DNA from: Rhizobium sp. 2MFCol3.1
GTDB lineage: Bacteria; Pseudomonadota; Alphaproteobacteria; Rhizobiales; Rhizobiaceae
DNA length: 64,000 bases
Assembly (NCBI RefSeq): GCF_000377565.1
Contig: NZ_KB898354.1
Coordinates: 496,001-560,000 of the forward strand
Reading direction: 5' to 3'
A program made the translations under genes and the position numbers. Each line of letters begins with the position of its first letter. Position 1 is the stretch's first letter. Under the pieces are notes generated by a model. That model was not told the origin of the DNA, did no database searches, and worked only from the letters and a program-made list of their open reading frames with translations. This document shows, piece by piece, positions 47,780-56,466 of the stretch.

Positions 47780-48262
47780 ATGGGTGTGATCGACAGCGCA
47801 TGGTTCTACGAAAAGCTCTCACAGCGCGATGCTTCGCTTCGAGACATGGCCCGGTTCATGGGGCTTGATCCGAGTGCGGTGTCGCGCATGCTGAGCGGCG
47901 AGCGGAAGATGAGCGCCGACGAGCAGGACCAGATCGCGGACTATCTGGCCGTGCCGCTGGAGGAGGTGGCAGCGCATCGCCGTGGCGATGCCGCCGGTTT
48001 CGCCGAGAAGAAGCAGGCGGGCTATGAGGGCGGCGGCACCGCACCGGTTTTGCCCGACGAGCCGCCCGTCAAGATGTTTACGGAGGACGACGTCATCTAC
48101 AAGGATGGCAAGCGCTGGATGGAGCTGGAGGATGGGACGCTGATCGAAGTGCACCCGGCTTGGGGATGCATGAAGGGAACGCTGACCATCATGCCGGGGG
48201 TCGATCTGACCGCGCCGATGGATTGGGACGAGGAGTGGGGCGAGAAGCTTTACAATGAATAG
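47780..48262 (+). CDS. XRE-type HTH protein, putative antitoxin
   Basis: This 160-residue protein has an N-terminal lambda-repressor-like helix-turn-helix (LRDMARFMGLDPSAVSRMLSGERKMSADEQDQIADYLAVPLEEV, about 20-63). After a linker, an acidic C-terminus (about 95-160) contains MFTEDDVIYKDGKRWMELEDGTLIEVHPAW and could wrap the toxin. Its end overlaps the PIN gene by eight bases, the usual type II antitoxin-toxin arrangement. A helix-turn-helix antitoxin of this length for a PIN toxin is less common than the short VapB types. The start follows GAGGAG. Confidence 0.75.
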   Translation: MGVIDSAWFYEKLSQRDASLRDMARFMGLDPSAVSRMLSGERKMSADEQDQIADYLAVPLEEVAAHRRGDAAGFAEKKQAGYEGGGTAPVLPDEPPVKMFTEDDVIYKDGKRWMELEDGTLIEVHPAWGCMKGTLTIMPGVDLTAPMDWDEEWGEKLYNE

Positions 48263-48671
48263 CGCTTTTCTGCTCGATACCTGCGCCGCGATCTGGATGG
48301 CGAAGAGAGAGCCCCTGGCGGAAGGAGCGCTGACCGCGCTCGCGGGTGCAAAGGCTGCCGGGAGACCGGTTTTCGTTTCGGCTGTGACGGCTTGGGAGAT
48401 GGCGATGCTTTTGGCACGAGGGCGCATTAGCGAAACGAAGACCGCGCAGAGGTGGTATCACGACTTCAGGCTCGAAGCTGATGTTGACGAACAACCGGTG
48501 ACCGCGAATATCTTCATGGCGTCCTGTTCCTTGCCGCAACTCGCTCACAAAGACCCTATCGACCGCATCCTCATCGCCACGGCGCGGGAGAAAGACCTGA
48601 CCATCATCACGCGCGACCGCGCGATCCTTTCCTATGGCGTCGCGGGGCATGTCCGCACGCTGGCCTGTTAA
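48255..48671 (+). CDS. PIN-domain ribonuclease, VapC-like toxin
   Basis: This 138-residue protein has a complete PIN domain. The acidic metal-binding residues are in LLDTCAAIW (D8), the VSAVTAWEMAM helix (glutamate near 47), DPIDRILIA (aspartates near 97-100) and TRDRAI near 115. PIN toxins cleave tRNA or rRNA and are held in check by the cognate antitoxin. Its start overlaps the XRE gene by eight bases. It sits in the same direction inside a catabolic gene row, 16 bp before the aldehyde dehydrogenase start, so it may share that transcript. Confidence 0.85.
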   Translation: MNSAFLLDTCAAIWMAKREPLAEGALTALAGAKAAGRPVFVSAVTAWEMAMLLARGRISETKTAQRWYHDFRLEADVDEQPVTANIFMASCSLPQLAHKDPIDRILIATAREKDLTIITRDRAILSYGVAGHVRTLAC

Positions 48672-48687
48672 TGACTGGAGTTTGGAA

Positions 48688-50073
48688 ATGACTGTAATTC
48701 AATGCATATCGCCGATCGATGGATCGGTTTACGCCGAGCGTCCGGCGCTGCCGCTTGAGGCGGCCAAGGAGGTCGTGGCGCGGGCGCGCAAGGCGCAGAA
48801 GGCCTGGGCGCGGCGGCCGCTGGAAGATCGTGTCCAGCTGGTGCTGAAAGGTGCTGCGCGGCTGAACGAGATGTCCGACGTCGTCGTTCCCGAGCTCGCC
48901 TGGCAGATGGGCCGGCCGATCCGCTATGGCGGCGAGTACAAGGGCTTCAACGAGCGCTCCAACTACGTCGCCTCGATCGCGGCCGATGCGCTGGCGCCGC
49001 TGGTCGTGGAAGAAAGCGACAAGTTCGAGCGCCGCATCGAGCGCGAGGCGCATGGCGTCGTCTTCGTCGTGGCGCCGTGGAATTATCCCTACATGACGGC
49101 GATCAATACGATCGCGCCGGCGCTGATGGCGGGCAATACGGTTGTCTTGAAACACGCGTCGCAGACGCTTCTCGTCGGCGAGCGGCTGGTGCAGGCCTTT
49201 GTCGAAGCCGGCGTTCCAGAGGATGTGTTCCAGAATATCGTTCTCGACCATGAGACGACTTCGGCGCTGATTGCCGCCGGAAGCTTCAATTTCGTGAACT
49301 TCACCGGTTCGGTCGAAGGCGGACGCTCGATGGAGCGGGCGGCGGCAGGCACCTTCACCGGGCTTGGCCTTGAGCTCGGCGGCAAGGATCCGGGTTACGT
49401 CATGGAAGACGCCGATCTCGATGCGGCCGTCGATACGCTGATGGATGGCGCGACCTATAATTCCGGGCAGTGCTGCTGCGGGATCGAGCGCATCTATGTG
49501 CATGAATCGCTCTATGACAGCTTCGTCGAGAAGTCGGTCGCATGGGTGTCGAACTACAAGCTCGGCAATCCCCTTGATCCCGAGACGTCGCTCGGTCCGA
49601 TGGCGAACAAGCGTTTCGCCAAGGTCGTGCGCGAGCAGATCGCCGATGCGGTCGGGAAGGGCGCCAAGGCTCTGGTCGATCCCAAGCTGTTCCCAGCCGA
49701 TGATGGCGGCGCCTATCTCGCGCCGCAGATTCTCGTCAATGTCGATCACTCCATGGCCTTCATGCGCGAGGAGACCTTCGGTCCCGCCGTCGGCATCATG
49801 AAGGTGAAGAGCGACGACGAGGCGCTGGCGTTGATGAACGATAGCCAGTACGGCCTGACGGCCTCGCTCTGGACCAAGGATGCCGAGCGGGCAGGGCGGC
49901 TTGGCCGCGAGATCGAAACCGGCACCGTGTTCATGAACCGCGCCGACTATCTCGATCCGGCATTGTGCTGGACCGGCGTCAAGGAAACCGGTCGCGGCGG
50001 GTCGCTGTCGATCATCGGCTTCCAGAACCTGACGCGTCCGAAATCCTACCATCTGAAGAAAGTGACAGCATGA
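48688..50073 (+). CDS. NAD(P)-dependent aldehyde dehydrogenase
   Basis: This 461-residue enzyme is in the ALDH superfamily. The catalytic cysteine is the middle one of GQCCCG (C263), the general base is in LELGGKDP (E229), and the substrate-channel VAPWNYP is near 131-137. It is shorter at the N-terminus than typical 500-residue ALDHs, as in the succinate-semialdehyde or aminoaldehyde type. The start at 48688 follows GGAG; an upstream frame from 48634 overlaps the PIN gene and lacks a site. Its TGA overlaps the ATG of the alcohol dehydrogenase gene (ATGA), so the two consecutive oxidations are made together. Confidence 0.9.
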   Translation: MTVIQCISPIDGSVYAERPALPLEAAKEVVARARKAQKAWARRPLEDRVQLVLKGAARLNEMSDVVVPELAWQMGRPIRYGGEYKGFNERSNYVASIAADALAPLVVEESDKFERRIEREAHGVVFVVAPWNYPYMTAINTIAPALMAGNTVVLKHASQTLLVGERLVQAFVEAGVPEDVFQNIVLDHETTSALIAAGSFNFVNFTGSVEGGRSMERAAAGTFTGLGLELGGKDPGYVMEDADLDAAVDTLMDGATYNSGQCCCGIERIYVHESLYDSFVEKSVAWVSNYKLGNPLDPETSLGPMANKRFAKVVREQIADAVGKGAKALVDPKLFPADDGGAYLAPQILVNVDHSMAFMREETFGPAVGIMKVKSDDEALALMNDSQYGLTASLWTKDAERAGRLGREIETGTVFMNRADYLDPALCWTGVKETGRGGSLSIIGFQNLTRPKSYHLKKVTA

Positions 50074-51221
50074 GCGCGCATATCACAGCCAACTGGAGCT
50101 ACCCGACGTCATTCAAGCTCGGCCGCGGCCGGATCAAGGAACTGGCAGACGCCGCCAAGAGCCTCGGCATGAAGAAGCCGTTGCTGATCACCGATCGCGG
50201 CCTGGCGTCGATGGCGATCACAACGAATGCGCTCGACATTCTCGAAGCAGCCGGGCTTGGCCGGGCGATCTTCGCCGATGTCGATCCGAACCCGAACGAG
50301 AAGAACCTTGCGGCCGGCGTCAAGGCGTTCAAGGATGGCGGCCATGACGGCGTCATCGCCTTCGGCGGCGGATCGGGCCTCGATCTCGGCAAGTGCGTGG
50401 CCTTCATGGCCGGCCAGACGCGCCCCGTGTGGGATTTCGAGGATATCGGCGACTGGTGGACGCGCGCTTCGGTCGAAGGCATTGCGCCGATCGTGGCGGT
50501 GCCAACCACCGCCGGCACCGGCTCGGAGGTTGGCCGCGCCAGCGTCATCACCAATTCCGAAACGCATGTGAAGAAGATCATCTTCCATCCGAAGTTCCTG
50601 CCCGGCGTCGTCATCGCCGATCCGGAATTGACTGTTGGTATGCCGAAGATCATCACCGCCGGCACCGGCATGGATGCCTTCGCGCACTGCCTGGAAGCCT
50701 ATTCCTCGCCCTTCTACCACCCGATGTCCGCCGGCATCGCGCTTGAGGGAATGCGGCTGGTCAAGGAGTTCCTGCCGCGCGCCTATAAGGAAGGCACGGA
50801 TCTCGAAGCCCGCGCCAACATGATGTCGGCCGCCGCCATGGGCGCGGTTGCGTTCCAAAAGGGGCTCGGCGCCATCCATGCGCTGTCGCATCCGATCGGC
50901 GCCGTTTACAACACGCACCACGGCATGACCAATGCGGTCGTGATGCCGGCCGTGCTGCGCTTCAACCGCGCCGTCATCGAAGACAAGATCGCACGCGCTG
51001 CCGCCTATCTCGGCATCTCCGGCGGCTTCGATGGGTTCTACGATTACGTGCTGAAGCTGCGCTCCGAACTCGGCGTTCCCGAGAGCCTTTCGGCGATGGG
51101 AATCAAGCCGGATCGAATCGATGAACTCTCGGCGATGGCGATCGAGGATCCGAGCGCGGGCGGAAACCCTGTCGCGATGACGCTCGAGAACACCAAGGCG
51201 CTGTTCAAGGACTGCTTCTGA
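50070..51221 (+). CDS. Iron-containing (group III) alcohol dehydrogenase
   Basis: This 383-residue enzyme belongs to the Fe-ADH family, which oxidises alcohols to aldehydes with NAD. The nucleotide motif GGGSGLDLGK (about 97-106) and PTTAGTGSEV (about 148-157) are intact. Metal-binding histidines lie in HALSHPIG (H270, H274) and THHG (H283, H284). It overlaps the aldehyde dehydrogenase gene by four bases. Together they would take a terminal alcohol to a carboxylate, for example gamma-glutamyl-ethanolamide to gamma-glutamylglycine. A terminator follows. Confidence 0.92.
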   Translation: MSAHITANWSYPTSFKLGRGRIKELADAAKSLGMKKPLLITDRGLASMAITTNALDILEAAGLGRAIFADVDPNPNEKNLAAGVKAFKDGGHDGVIAFGGGSGLDLGKCVAFMAGQTRPVWDFEDIGDWWTRASVEGIAPIVAVPTTAGTGSEVGRASVITNSETHVKKIIFHPKFLPGVVIADPELTVGMPKIITAGTGMDAFAHCLEAYSSPFYHPMSAGIALEGMRLVKEFLPRAYKEGTDLEARANMMSAAAMGAVAFQKGLGAIHALSHPIGAVYNTHHGMTNAVVMPAVLRFNRAVIEDKIARAAAYLGISGGFDGFYDYVLKLRSELGVPESLSAMGIKPDRIDELSAMAIEDPSAGGNPVAMTLENTKALFKDCF

Positions 51222-51246
51222 TACAAAATGCGGACCTGAGATTTGG

Positions 51247-51278
51247 CCCGGAAAGCACTGCACTTTCCGGGTCTTTTT
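51247..51278 (+). terminator. Terminator closing the 46.3-51.2 kb gene row
   Basis: CCCGGAAAG (51247-51255) pairs perfectly with CTTTCCGGG (51263-51271) around a seven-base loop, and TCTTTTT follows. It lies 25 bases after the stop of the alcohol dehydrogenase gene. Confidence 0.9.
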
Positions 51279-51462
51279 CGTTGTGGCGCAGGGCGTTCAG
51301 GCGAACTGGAGAAAGCTGCCGCAAGAAATGCAGGCCGCGATTTCGGATGCCTTGTTTAGATATTGTTAACCATGTTTGGAAAGGATGCAGTAACCGCACG
51401 ATGCATCCCGATGTGCGCAACAGAGCGATCCCGGCTCGCGACATTTCCCCCGAGGAACGAAC

Positions 51463-52176
51463 ATGGCAGTCATCACATTTGCAAACACCAAGGGCGGCGC
51501 CGGGAAGACCACCGCTGTTCTGTTGCTGGCCACCGAGCTTGCCCGCAAGGGCTACCGGGTCACCATCCTTGATGCCGATCCGCAGCACTGGATTTCCCGC
51601 TGGCATGAAATCTCCGGCCACGTGCCGAACGTCTCCGTGATCGATTTCGTGACCTCGGCGTCGCTGCCGCAGCATATCTCCGAAAACAAGCACAATACCG
51701 ATTACTTCATCATCGACCTGCCGGGCGCCCGCAATCCGATGCTGGCCACGGCGATCGGTCTCTCCGACCACGTGCTGATCCCGATCCAGGGCTGCGCCAT
51801 GGATGCGCGCGGCGGAGCTCAGGTTCTGGAACTACTGCAGTATCTCGACGAGAAGGCGGGTATCCGCATCGGTCACTCCGTGGTGCTGACGCGCGTCAAC
51901 TCGATGGTGACGACACGGGCGCTCGCCATCGTGAAGACGCTGCTCAACCAGCGGCAAGTGCCGGTGCTCGATACCGCGATCATCGAGCGTTCGGCCTTCC
52001 GCGATATCTTCGATTGCGGCGGCACGCTGCATACGCTCGATCCGGCCCGGGCCAGCAACCTCGACAAGGCGCGCGAAAACGCGCTCTGTTTTGCCGAGGA
52101 GATCATGCGCAAGCTGCCGGTGAGACTGCCGGCCGCGGCGCGCATGACCGGCCCGCTGATCCGTTCGGCTGCCTGA
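51463..52176 (+). CDS. Orphan ParA-family ATPase (VirC1-like)
   Basis: This 237-residue P-loop ATPase has the deviant Walker A of ParA/MinD proteins (TKGGAGKTT, about 9-17), the ILDADPQHW motif and IIDLPGARN (about 85-93). It lacks the N-terminal HTH of plasmid ParA and has no parB-like gene or parS-type repeats beside it. Size and sequence style resemble VirC1 and other stand-alone ParA proteins of rhizobia, which position protein or DNA complexes at the pole. The start follows GAGGAACG and the gene is monocistronic. Confidence 0.85.
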   Translation: MAVITFANTKGGAGKTTAVLLLATELARKGYRVTILDADPQHWISRWHEISGHVPNVSVIDFVTSASLPQHISENKHNTDYFIIDLPGARNPMLATAIGLSDHVLIPIQGCAMDARGGAQVLELLQYLDEKAGIRIGHSVVLTRVNSMVTTRALAIVKTLLNQRQVPVLDTAIIERSAFRDIFDCGGTLHTLDPARASNLDKARENALCFAEEIMRKLPVRLPAAARMTGPLIRSAA

Positions 52177-52194
52177 TCATTCATTCTGTGATTG

Positions 52195-52226
52195 AAAATG
52201 CGCCCCGGTCCGCTGGGGCGCATTTT
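52195..52226 (+). terminator. Terminator after the ParA-like gene
   Basis: AAAATGCGCCCC (52195-52206) pairs perfectly with GGGGCGCATTTT (52215-52226) around an eight-base loop. The flanking A and T tracts allow it to work in both directions. Confidence 0.85.
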
Positions 52227-52296
52227 CATTGATGCAAGGTCGGTCTCCTCGTTTCGACGCGACCATGTATCTCTGCATCACTGCCTGCTTTTCCCT

Positions 52297-52313
52297 CGGG
52301 TGGGTATCACCCG
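52297..52313. promoter_or_regulatory. Inverted repeat upstream of the LuxR-type gene
   Basis: CGGGTG (52297-52302) and CACCCG (52308-52313) form a perfect inverted repeat with a five-base centre, 78 bases before the regulator start. It is a possible binding site, perhaps autoregulatory. Confidence 0.35.
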
Positions 52314-52391
52314 AAAAGGGTAATTTTCGTTGTTTCCAGAAGCTTTACACTGGTATCCTCGCCTGCGATGCGGGCGCTTGCCGGGGGAACA

Positions 52392-53495
52392 ATGATCGTC
52401 GCTGAAGATACCTATGACAGTCTGGTCGACACCATCTACGGTGTAATTTTCGGCGACGCCACCTGGGACATGTTTCTTGGCCGATGGAACGAGATCGTTC
52501 CCGGCGGCAAGACAACGTTGTTCTACCACGACCCGATGCGGGCGGAGGGCGCGTCTCATATCGACAAGGGTTTCAGCGACGAATGGGTCGAAAGTTATTC
52601 CGATCATTTCGCGAGCATAAATCCCTGGGCGCCGGCCATGAGCGTGATGCCGATGTGGCGCGGCTTCCTGTCCGAAGAGTTGCTGCCGCGCGAAGCGTTC
52701 GTGAAGACGGAGTTCTACAACGACTTCTGGAAACAATGCGGCGAGACCGCCATCGGCATGGCGCTGGTGAAGCGAGACGGCCGGATGTTCAACATCTCCA
52801 GTTCGATCGCAAACGGCGGGCCTGAGGACAACAGGGTTTACGCCGATACGTTCACCCGGCTTGCGCCGCATCTGCACCGGGCGGTGCGCTATTTCGAGGC
52901 TGGAAAGGGCGAGAAGAGCGCCGATGAGCTCGGTGGCCGACTGTTCGACGCGATCGGCGTCGGCGTTCTATTGGTTGGGGACGGCGGCAAGCTGCTGTCG
53001 GCCAGCACGGTCGGTGAGCAGGCACTGACCGAGGGGCGGTCCGTTCGGCTGGACCTGCAGGGAAAGGTCTGGCTTGCCGATGCCGACGCCAATGCGTGCC
53101 TCGGCCGATTGCTGTCGCAATGGCGTGACGGCGAGCGGCAGCAGGTGCTTGATGTGAACGGCGTCAAGCTTACCCTCGTCCGTCTGCAGAAGAGTGCGCG
53201 CATCCAGTTCTTCGATGCGCCGAGCATCGCGATCATCATCGAGCCATCAGCCAAGCCCGTAGCGATGGATGTGCCGGGGCTTGGAGGCAAGTTCGGTCTG
53301 ACCAGGGCGGAGATCAAGATCATGCAGGGGCTGCTGCACGGATCCTCGATCACCGATATCGCCATCGAGAGCAATCGGTCGCGCGAGACGATCCGCAGTC
53401 AGCTGAAGTCGGTGTTTGCGAAGACAGGGGTCAATTCGCAGTCTGAATTGTTGCGGCTCGTCTATTTCAGCGAGCAGGCGCGCCGCAACAACTAG
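52392..53495 (+). CDS. LuxR-family HTH transcriptional regulator
   Basis: This 367-residue protein has a C-terminal LuxR-type helix-turn-helix (about 300-360: FGLTRAEIKIMQGLLHGSSITDIAIESNRSRETIRSQLKSVFAKTGVNSQSELLRLV). The long N-terminal part is not recognised as an autoinducer-binding or receiver domain and may be a PAS-like sensor. The start at 52392 follows GGGGGAA. It faces the convergent L,D-transpeptidase gene, which ends seven bases after it, and there is no luxI-like gene nearby. Confidence 0.82.
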   Translation: MIVAEDTYDSLVDTIYGVIFGDATWDMFLGRWNEIVPGGKTTLFYHDPMRAEGASHIDKGFSDEWVESYSDHFASINPWAPAMSVMPMWRGFLSEELLPREAFVKTEFYNDFWKQCGETAIGMALVKRDGRMFNISSSIANGGPEDNRVYADTFTRLAPHLHRAVRYFEAGKGEKSADELGGRLFDAIGVGVLLVGDGGKLLSASTVGEQALTEGRSVRLDLQGKVWLADADANACLGRLLSQWRDGERQQVLDVNGVKLTLVRLQKSARIQFFDAPSIAIIIEPSAKPVAMDVPGLGGKFGLTRAEIKIMQGLLHGSSITDIAIESNRSRETIRSQLKSVFAKTGVNSQSELLRLVYFSEQARRNN

Positions 53496-53502
53496 CCATC
53501 AA

Positions 53503-54873
53503 TCAGTCGACGAACTCGACGGTGACGCCGGGCTTGACCATCTTGGCGAGTTCGGTGGCGTCCCAGTTGGTCAGGCGGATACAGCCGTGGCTCTGGGTGC
53601 GGCCGATCTTCGAGGGCTCCGGCGTGCCGTGAATGCCATAGGTCGGCTTAGACAGCGCCATCCACACGGTGCCGACAGGGCCATTCGGGCCCGGCGGGAT
53701 GTTGAGGATCTTGTCGTTGGCGCCTTGCTGGAAGTTGATCTTCGGATTGTAGGTATAGCCGGGATTGAAGGCGACGCGCTCGACCGTCACCGTGCCCGAA
53801 GGCGAGGGGGTGTCGGTGGAGCCGATCGAGGCCGGGTAGGCGGAGATCAGGTTGCCGGAGGCGTCATAGGCGAAGACCTGCTTCTTGCCCTTGTCGGCAA
53901 TGATGCGCGCGACGCTGCCGGTCTTCACTTCGCCGGGGTTGACGACCTTGATGATGGTGCCGGGGACGGTGAAGTCGGCGCCGGCGTTCAGTTCCTTCAG
54001 GAAGCCTTCGTCCATGTGGAAACGTTCAGCCAAAGCCTCGGTTACCGAGGTGAAGGCAAGCGAGGTCATCTGCGACTTGTGGGCGTAGTCCTCGGGGATC
54101 TCGGCGACATAAGGGCCGGCCGCGTCCGCGGGCGTGATGGTGTAGCTGACGACAGGCAGGCCGCCGGACATGCGCAGCTGCTCGAGGATCGCATCCGTGT
54201 TGTTCGGATCGAGCGTCTCACCGGTCATCTGCTCGTAGGCATAGACCGCCTTGGTGACGTTGGCGCCCATGTGGCCATCGATGGCGCCAGGCGAAACGCC
54301 AGCGCGGTCGAGGAAGACCTGCAGGGCGACGATCTCGGATTTCGACTTGTTCTTCAGCGTGATGACGGGATCGGCCGGACGGGTCGGCTGGGTGACCTGC
54401 GGCTGCTGCTGGTCTGGATCGATCGATGCGTAGTCGCCATCGTTCTGCGGATTTTGCGGATAGGGCTGATCCAGCTGCTGGCGATCGATTGACGCATCGC
54501 GCGGGATGGCGCCGGTAACCGCGCCGCGCTCGGAATAGCGCGTGTCGCCGTACTGGTCTTCGCTGTAGTAAGGATCGTTGTTGTAGACCTCTCGGCCGTA
54601 GACCCGGCGCGATGGTGGCGGCGGATAGTAGCCGCGCGAACGCGCTTCGGTGGCGATGATGTTGCCGTAGCCATCGACCAGCACACGGTTGCCGCTGCGA
54701 TCGCGCGTGTAGCCGCTGCCTTCCGGCATGTAATCGAGGATCTCGCCGTTCGGCGTGACGAAGACGACGCTGCCCTGGCGGCGATATTGTTGCGCCGACG
54801 CGTCTTGAACCGCTGCCGACAAGGCCAGCACGATAACGGTCCCAGATAATGCCGATTTCAGAAAGCGATTCAC
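53503..54873 (-). CDS. L,D-transpeptidase (YkuD domain)
   Basis: This 456-residue periplasmic enzyme forms 3-3 peptidoglycan cross-links or anchors proteins to the wall. The start is GTG at 54873, giving a signal peptide of about 28 residues ending ASA. A tyrosine- and glutamine-rich region (about 30-150) is followed by a peptidoglycan-binding-like repeat (about 170-230) and the YkuD domain (about 310-450). The catalytic HGTPEPSKIG...SHGCIRL has nucleophile C431. Alphaproteobacteria of this group grow at the pole with many L,D-cross-links, so several paralogues are usual. Confidence 0.92.
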   Translation of the reverse strand: MNRFLKSALSGTVIVLALSAAVQDASAQQYRRQGSVVFVTPNGEILDYMPEGSGYTRDRSGNRVLVDGYGNIIATEARSRGYYPPPPSRRVYGREVYNNDPYYSEDQYGDTRYSERGAVTGAIPRDASIDRQQLDQPYPQNPQNDGDYASIDPDQQQPQVTQPTRPADPVITLKNKSKSEIVALQVFLDRAGVSPGAIDGHMGANVTKAVYAYEQMTGETLDPNNTDAILEQLRMSGGLPVVSYTITPADAAGPYVAEIPEDYAHKSQMTSLAFTSVTEALAERFHMDEGFLKELNAGADFTVPGTIIKVVNPGEVKTGSVARIIADKGKKQVFAYDASGNLISAYPASIGSTDTPSPSGTVTVERVAFNPGYTYNPKINFQQGANDKILNIPPGPNGPVGTVWMALSKPTYGIHGTPEPSKIGRTQSHGCIRLTNWDATELAKMVKPGVTVEFVD

Positions 54874-55115
54874 GTCTTCGTATCCTTCAGTGACTTGGCG
54901 ACACACACCCGCGAATTTTGACGCTAGTGTGGAATTTATGAAATCGTGCTGAACAAAAAATGAAAAAACCAATAAATTTCCCTTTACTCATAAACATTTG
55001 AGAGGGCCAGCTGGTTCCAATCAAAATCTCGTTGGCGGTGGCGGCACCTTGGATTGACGAAACAGCGGGTGCCGCCTAACCCTACGGAAGTTCATTTTGA
55101 GGGGGAGACGAGATC

Positions 55116-55955
55116 ATGATGGAATTCGCAGCCGCGACGGGGCCGAAGCTGATGCTCGACGAGACGTCGCTGATGGATATTGGCGGCTGCATGGTCGAGG
55201 GCATCGATATCGCGCCGAAGGAGGCCGTTCCCGATGACGGCGATGCGCGCATATCGCATTCGGTTCAGGGTTTCCTGTTTACCTGCGGGCCCGACCACAT
55301 CCGCCATCGCGAACCGATCCCCGGCCGCTCCGACAACAAGGTCTTTCCGCTGCACGGCTCGGCCGCCGGTCATGCCGCCAAGGTGCTCTGGACAAAGTTC
55401 GAAAACGGCAATGCGGAATGCCGCGCCGATATCGATATCGTCACCGTCGAGGGGTTGCCTGCCCGGATCGAGCGCCACTGGTTTATCGACGGCAAGACCG
55501 GCGAGGCGCATCTGAATGACAAGGTGATCAACACCAGCGACCAGACCGTGCCGACGTTTCTGATGTATCATATGAACATCGGCGGCAAATGGTTCGACGA
55601 GCGCACGCGGCTCGAAGGCGCGATGCTTGAGAATGGCGGCTTCCCCTGGCGTTTCGGCAAGGATGGCGGCGATATCTTCTGCGTGGAAGCGCCGGCGACG
55701 CGCGATGGCCTGGCGGAAGTGCGTCTCGGGCCGATGGCTGCAATATCAGGCAAGACGCTGCGGGTGCGGGTGAAGGCCGATACGCTGCCGCATCTGCAGG
55801 TCTGGCGCAACCAGACGGCGCCGGCCGATGTGCTCGGCATCGAGCCGGTCTCGCATCGCTGGGTGCAGCGCGCGGAGCTTCAGGAAGCCGGTGAATTCAA
55901 CATGCTCAAGCCCGGCGAAAGCCGCGAGTACGGGCTCAGCTTTGCTTTCGTTTGA
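55116..55955 (+). CDS. DUF4432 / aldose-1-epimerase-like protein
   Basis: This 279-residue cytoplasmic protein resembles DUF4432, a galactose-mutarotase-like beta-sandwich family. The features are the HSVQGFLFTCGPDHIRH stretch (about 49-65), PLHGSAAGHAAKVL (about 78-91), TFLMYHMNIGGKWFDE (about 148-163) and the C-terminal VSHRWVQRAELQEAGEF. It probably acts on or senses a sugar anomer, but no reaction is established. The start follows GGGGGAGACG. The preceding 242 bp gap shows no strong motif. Confidence 0.8.
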   Translation: MMEFAAATGPKLMLDETSLMDIGGCMVEGIDIAPKEAVPDDGDARISHSVQGFLFTCGPDHIRHREPIPGRSDNKVFPLHGSAAGHAAKVLWTKFENGNAECRADIDIVTVEGLPARIERHWFIDGKTGEAHLNDKVINTSDQTVPTFLMYHMNIGGKWFDERTRLEGAMLENGGFPWRFGKDGGDIFCVEAPATRDGLAEVRLGPMAAISGKTLRVRVKADTLPHLQVWRNQTAPADVLGIEPVSHRWVQRAELQEAGEFNMLKPGESREYGLSFAFV

Positions 55956-56051
55956 CAGGCAATTCAACAGGCCGATTCAACCGTGTTGTGCGGTTGACGG
56001 CTTTGATCGGGCGGCGTAGTCATTCAGCCCATAATTTCAGGAGTATTTGCG

Positions 56052-56390
56052 ATGGACATCCGCCAGATCGACGACGAATATTCGGTTTCCGGCCAGATCA
56101 CGGTCGATGAGCTCGACGAGATCAAGGCCATGGGCTTCAAGTCCATCGTCTGCCATCGTCCGGACCAGGAAAGCATGGACCAGACCCCGTTCGCCGATAT
56201 CGCGGCGCGAGCCAAGGAGCTGGGTCTCGAGATCGCTCACGTTCCCGTCGGCCCGATGGGCGTGACGGAAGAGGCTGTCGCCGGCATGGTCGATGCGCTC
56301 GACGAATTCCCGCGCCCGATGCTCGGCTATTGCCGCTCCGGCGCCCGCTCGACGGCGATCTACCAGAAAACCCATCACATCCGCACCTGA
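56052..56390 (+). CDS. TIGR01244-family (Blh-like) sulfurtransferase/phosphatase
   Basis: This 112-residue protein matches TIGR01244, the dual-specificity-phosphatase-like domain that in Agrobacterium Blh is fused to a metallo-beta-lactamase. Here it stands alone. The active-site loop is YCRSGARS with cysteine C94. The N-terminus (MDIRQIDDEYSVSGQI) is typical. In Blh, related domains detoxify sulfide or act as sulfurtransferase. The start follows AGGAG, and the gene ends 76 bp before the RidA gene. Confidence 0.85.
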   Translation: MDIRQIDDEYSVSGQITVDELDEIKAMGFKSIVCHRPDQESMDQTPFADIAARAKELGLEIAHVPVGPMGVTEEAVAGMVDALDEFPRPMLGYCRSGARSTAIYQKTHHIRT

Positions 56391-56466
56391 TTAAGGGCGC
56401 GGGCTGTAAAGTCCGGCGCTGCGCTTAGGTGCGGCGCCTCTTTCATATCATGACAAGGAGAATACC

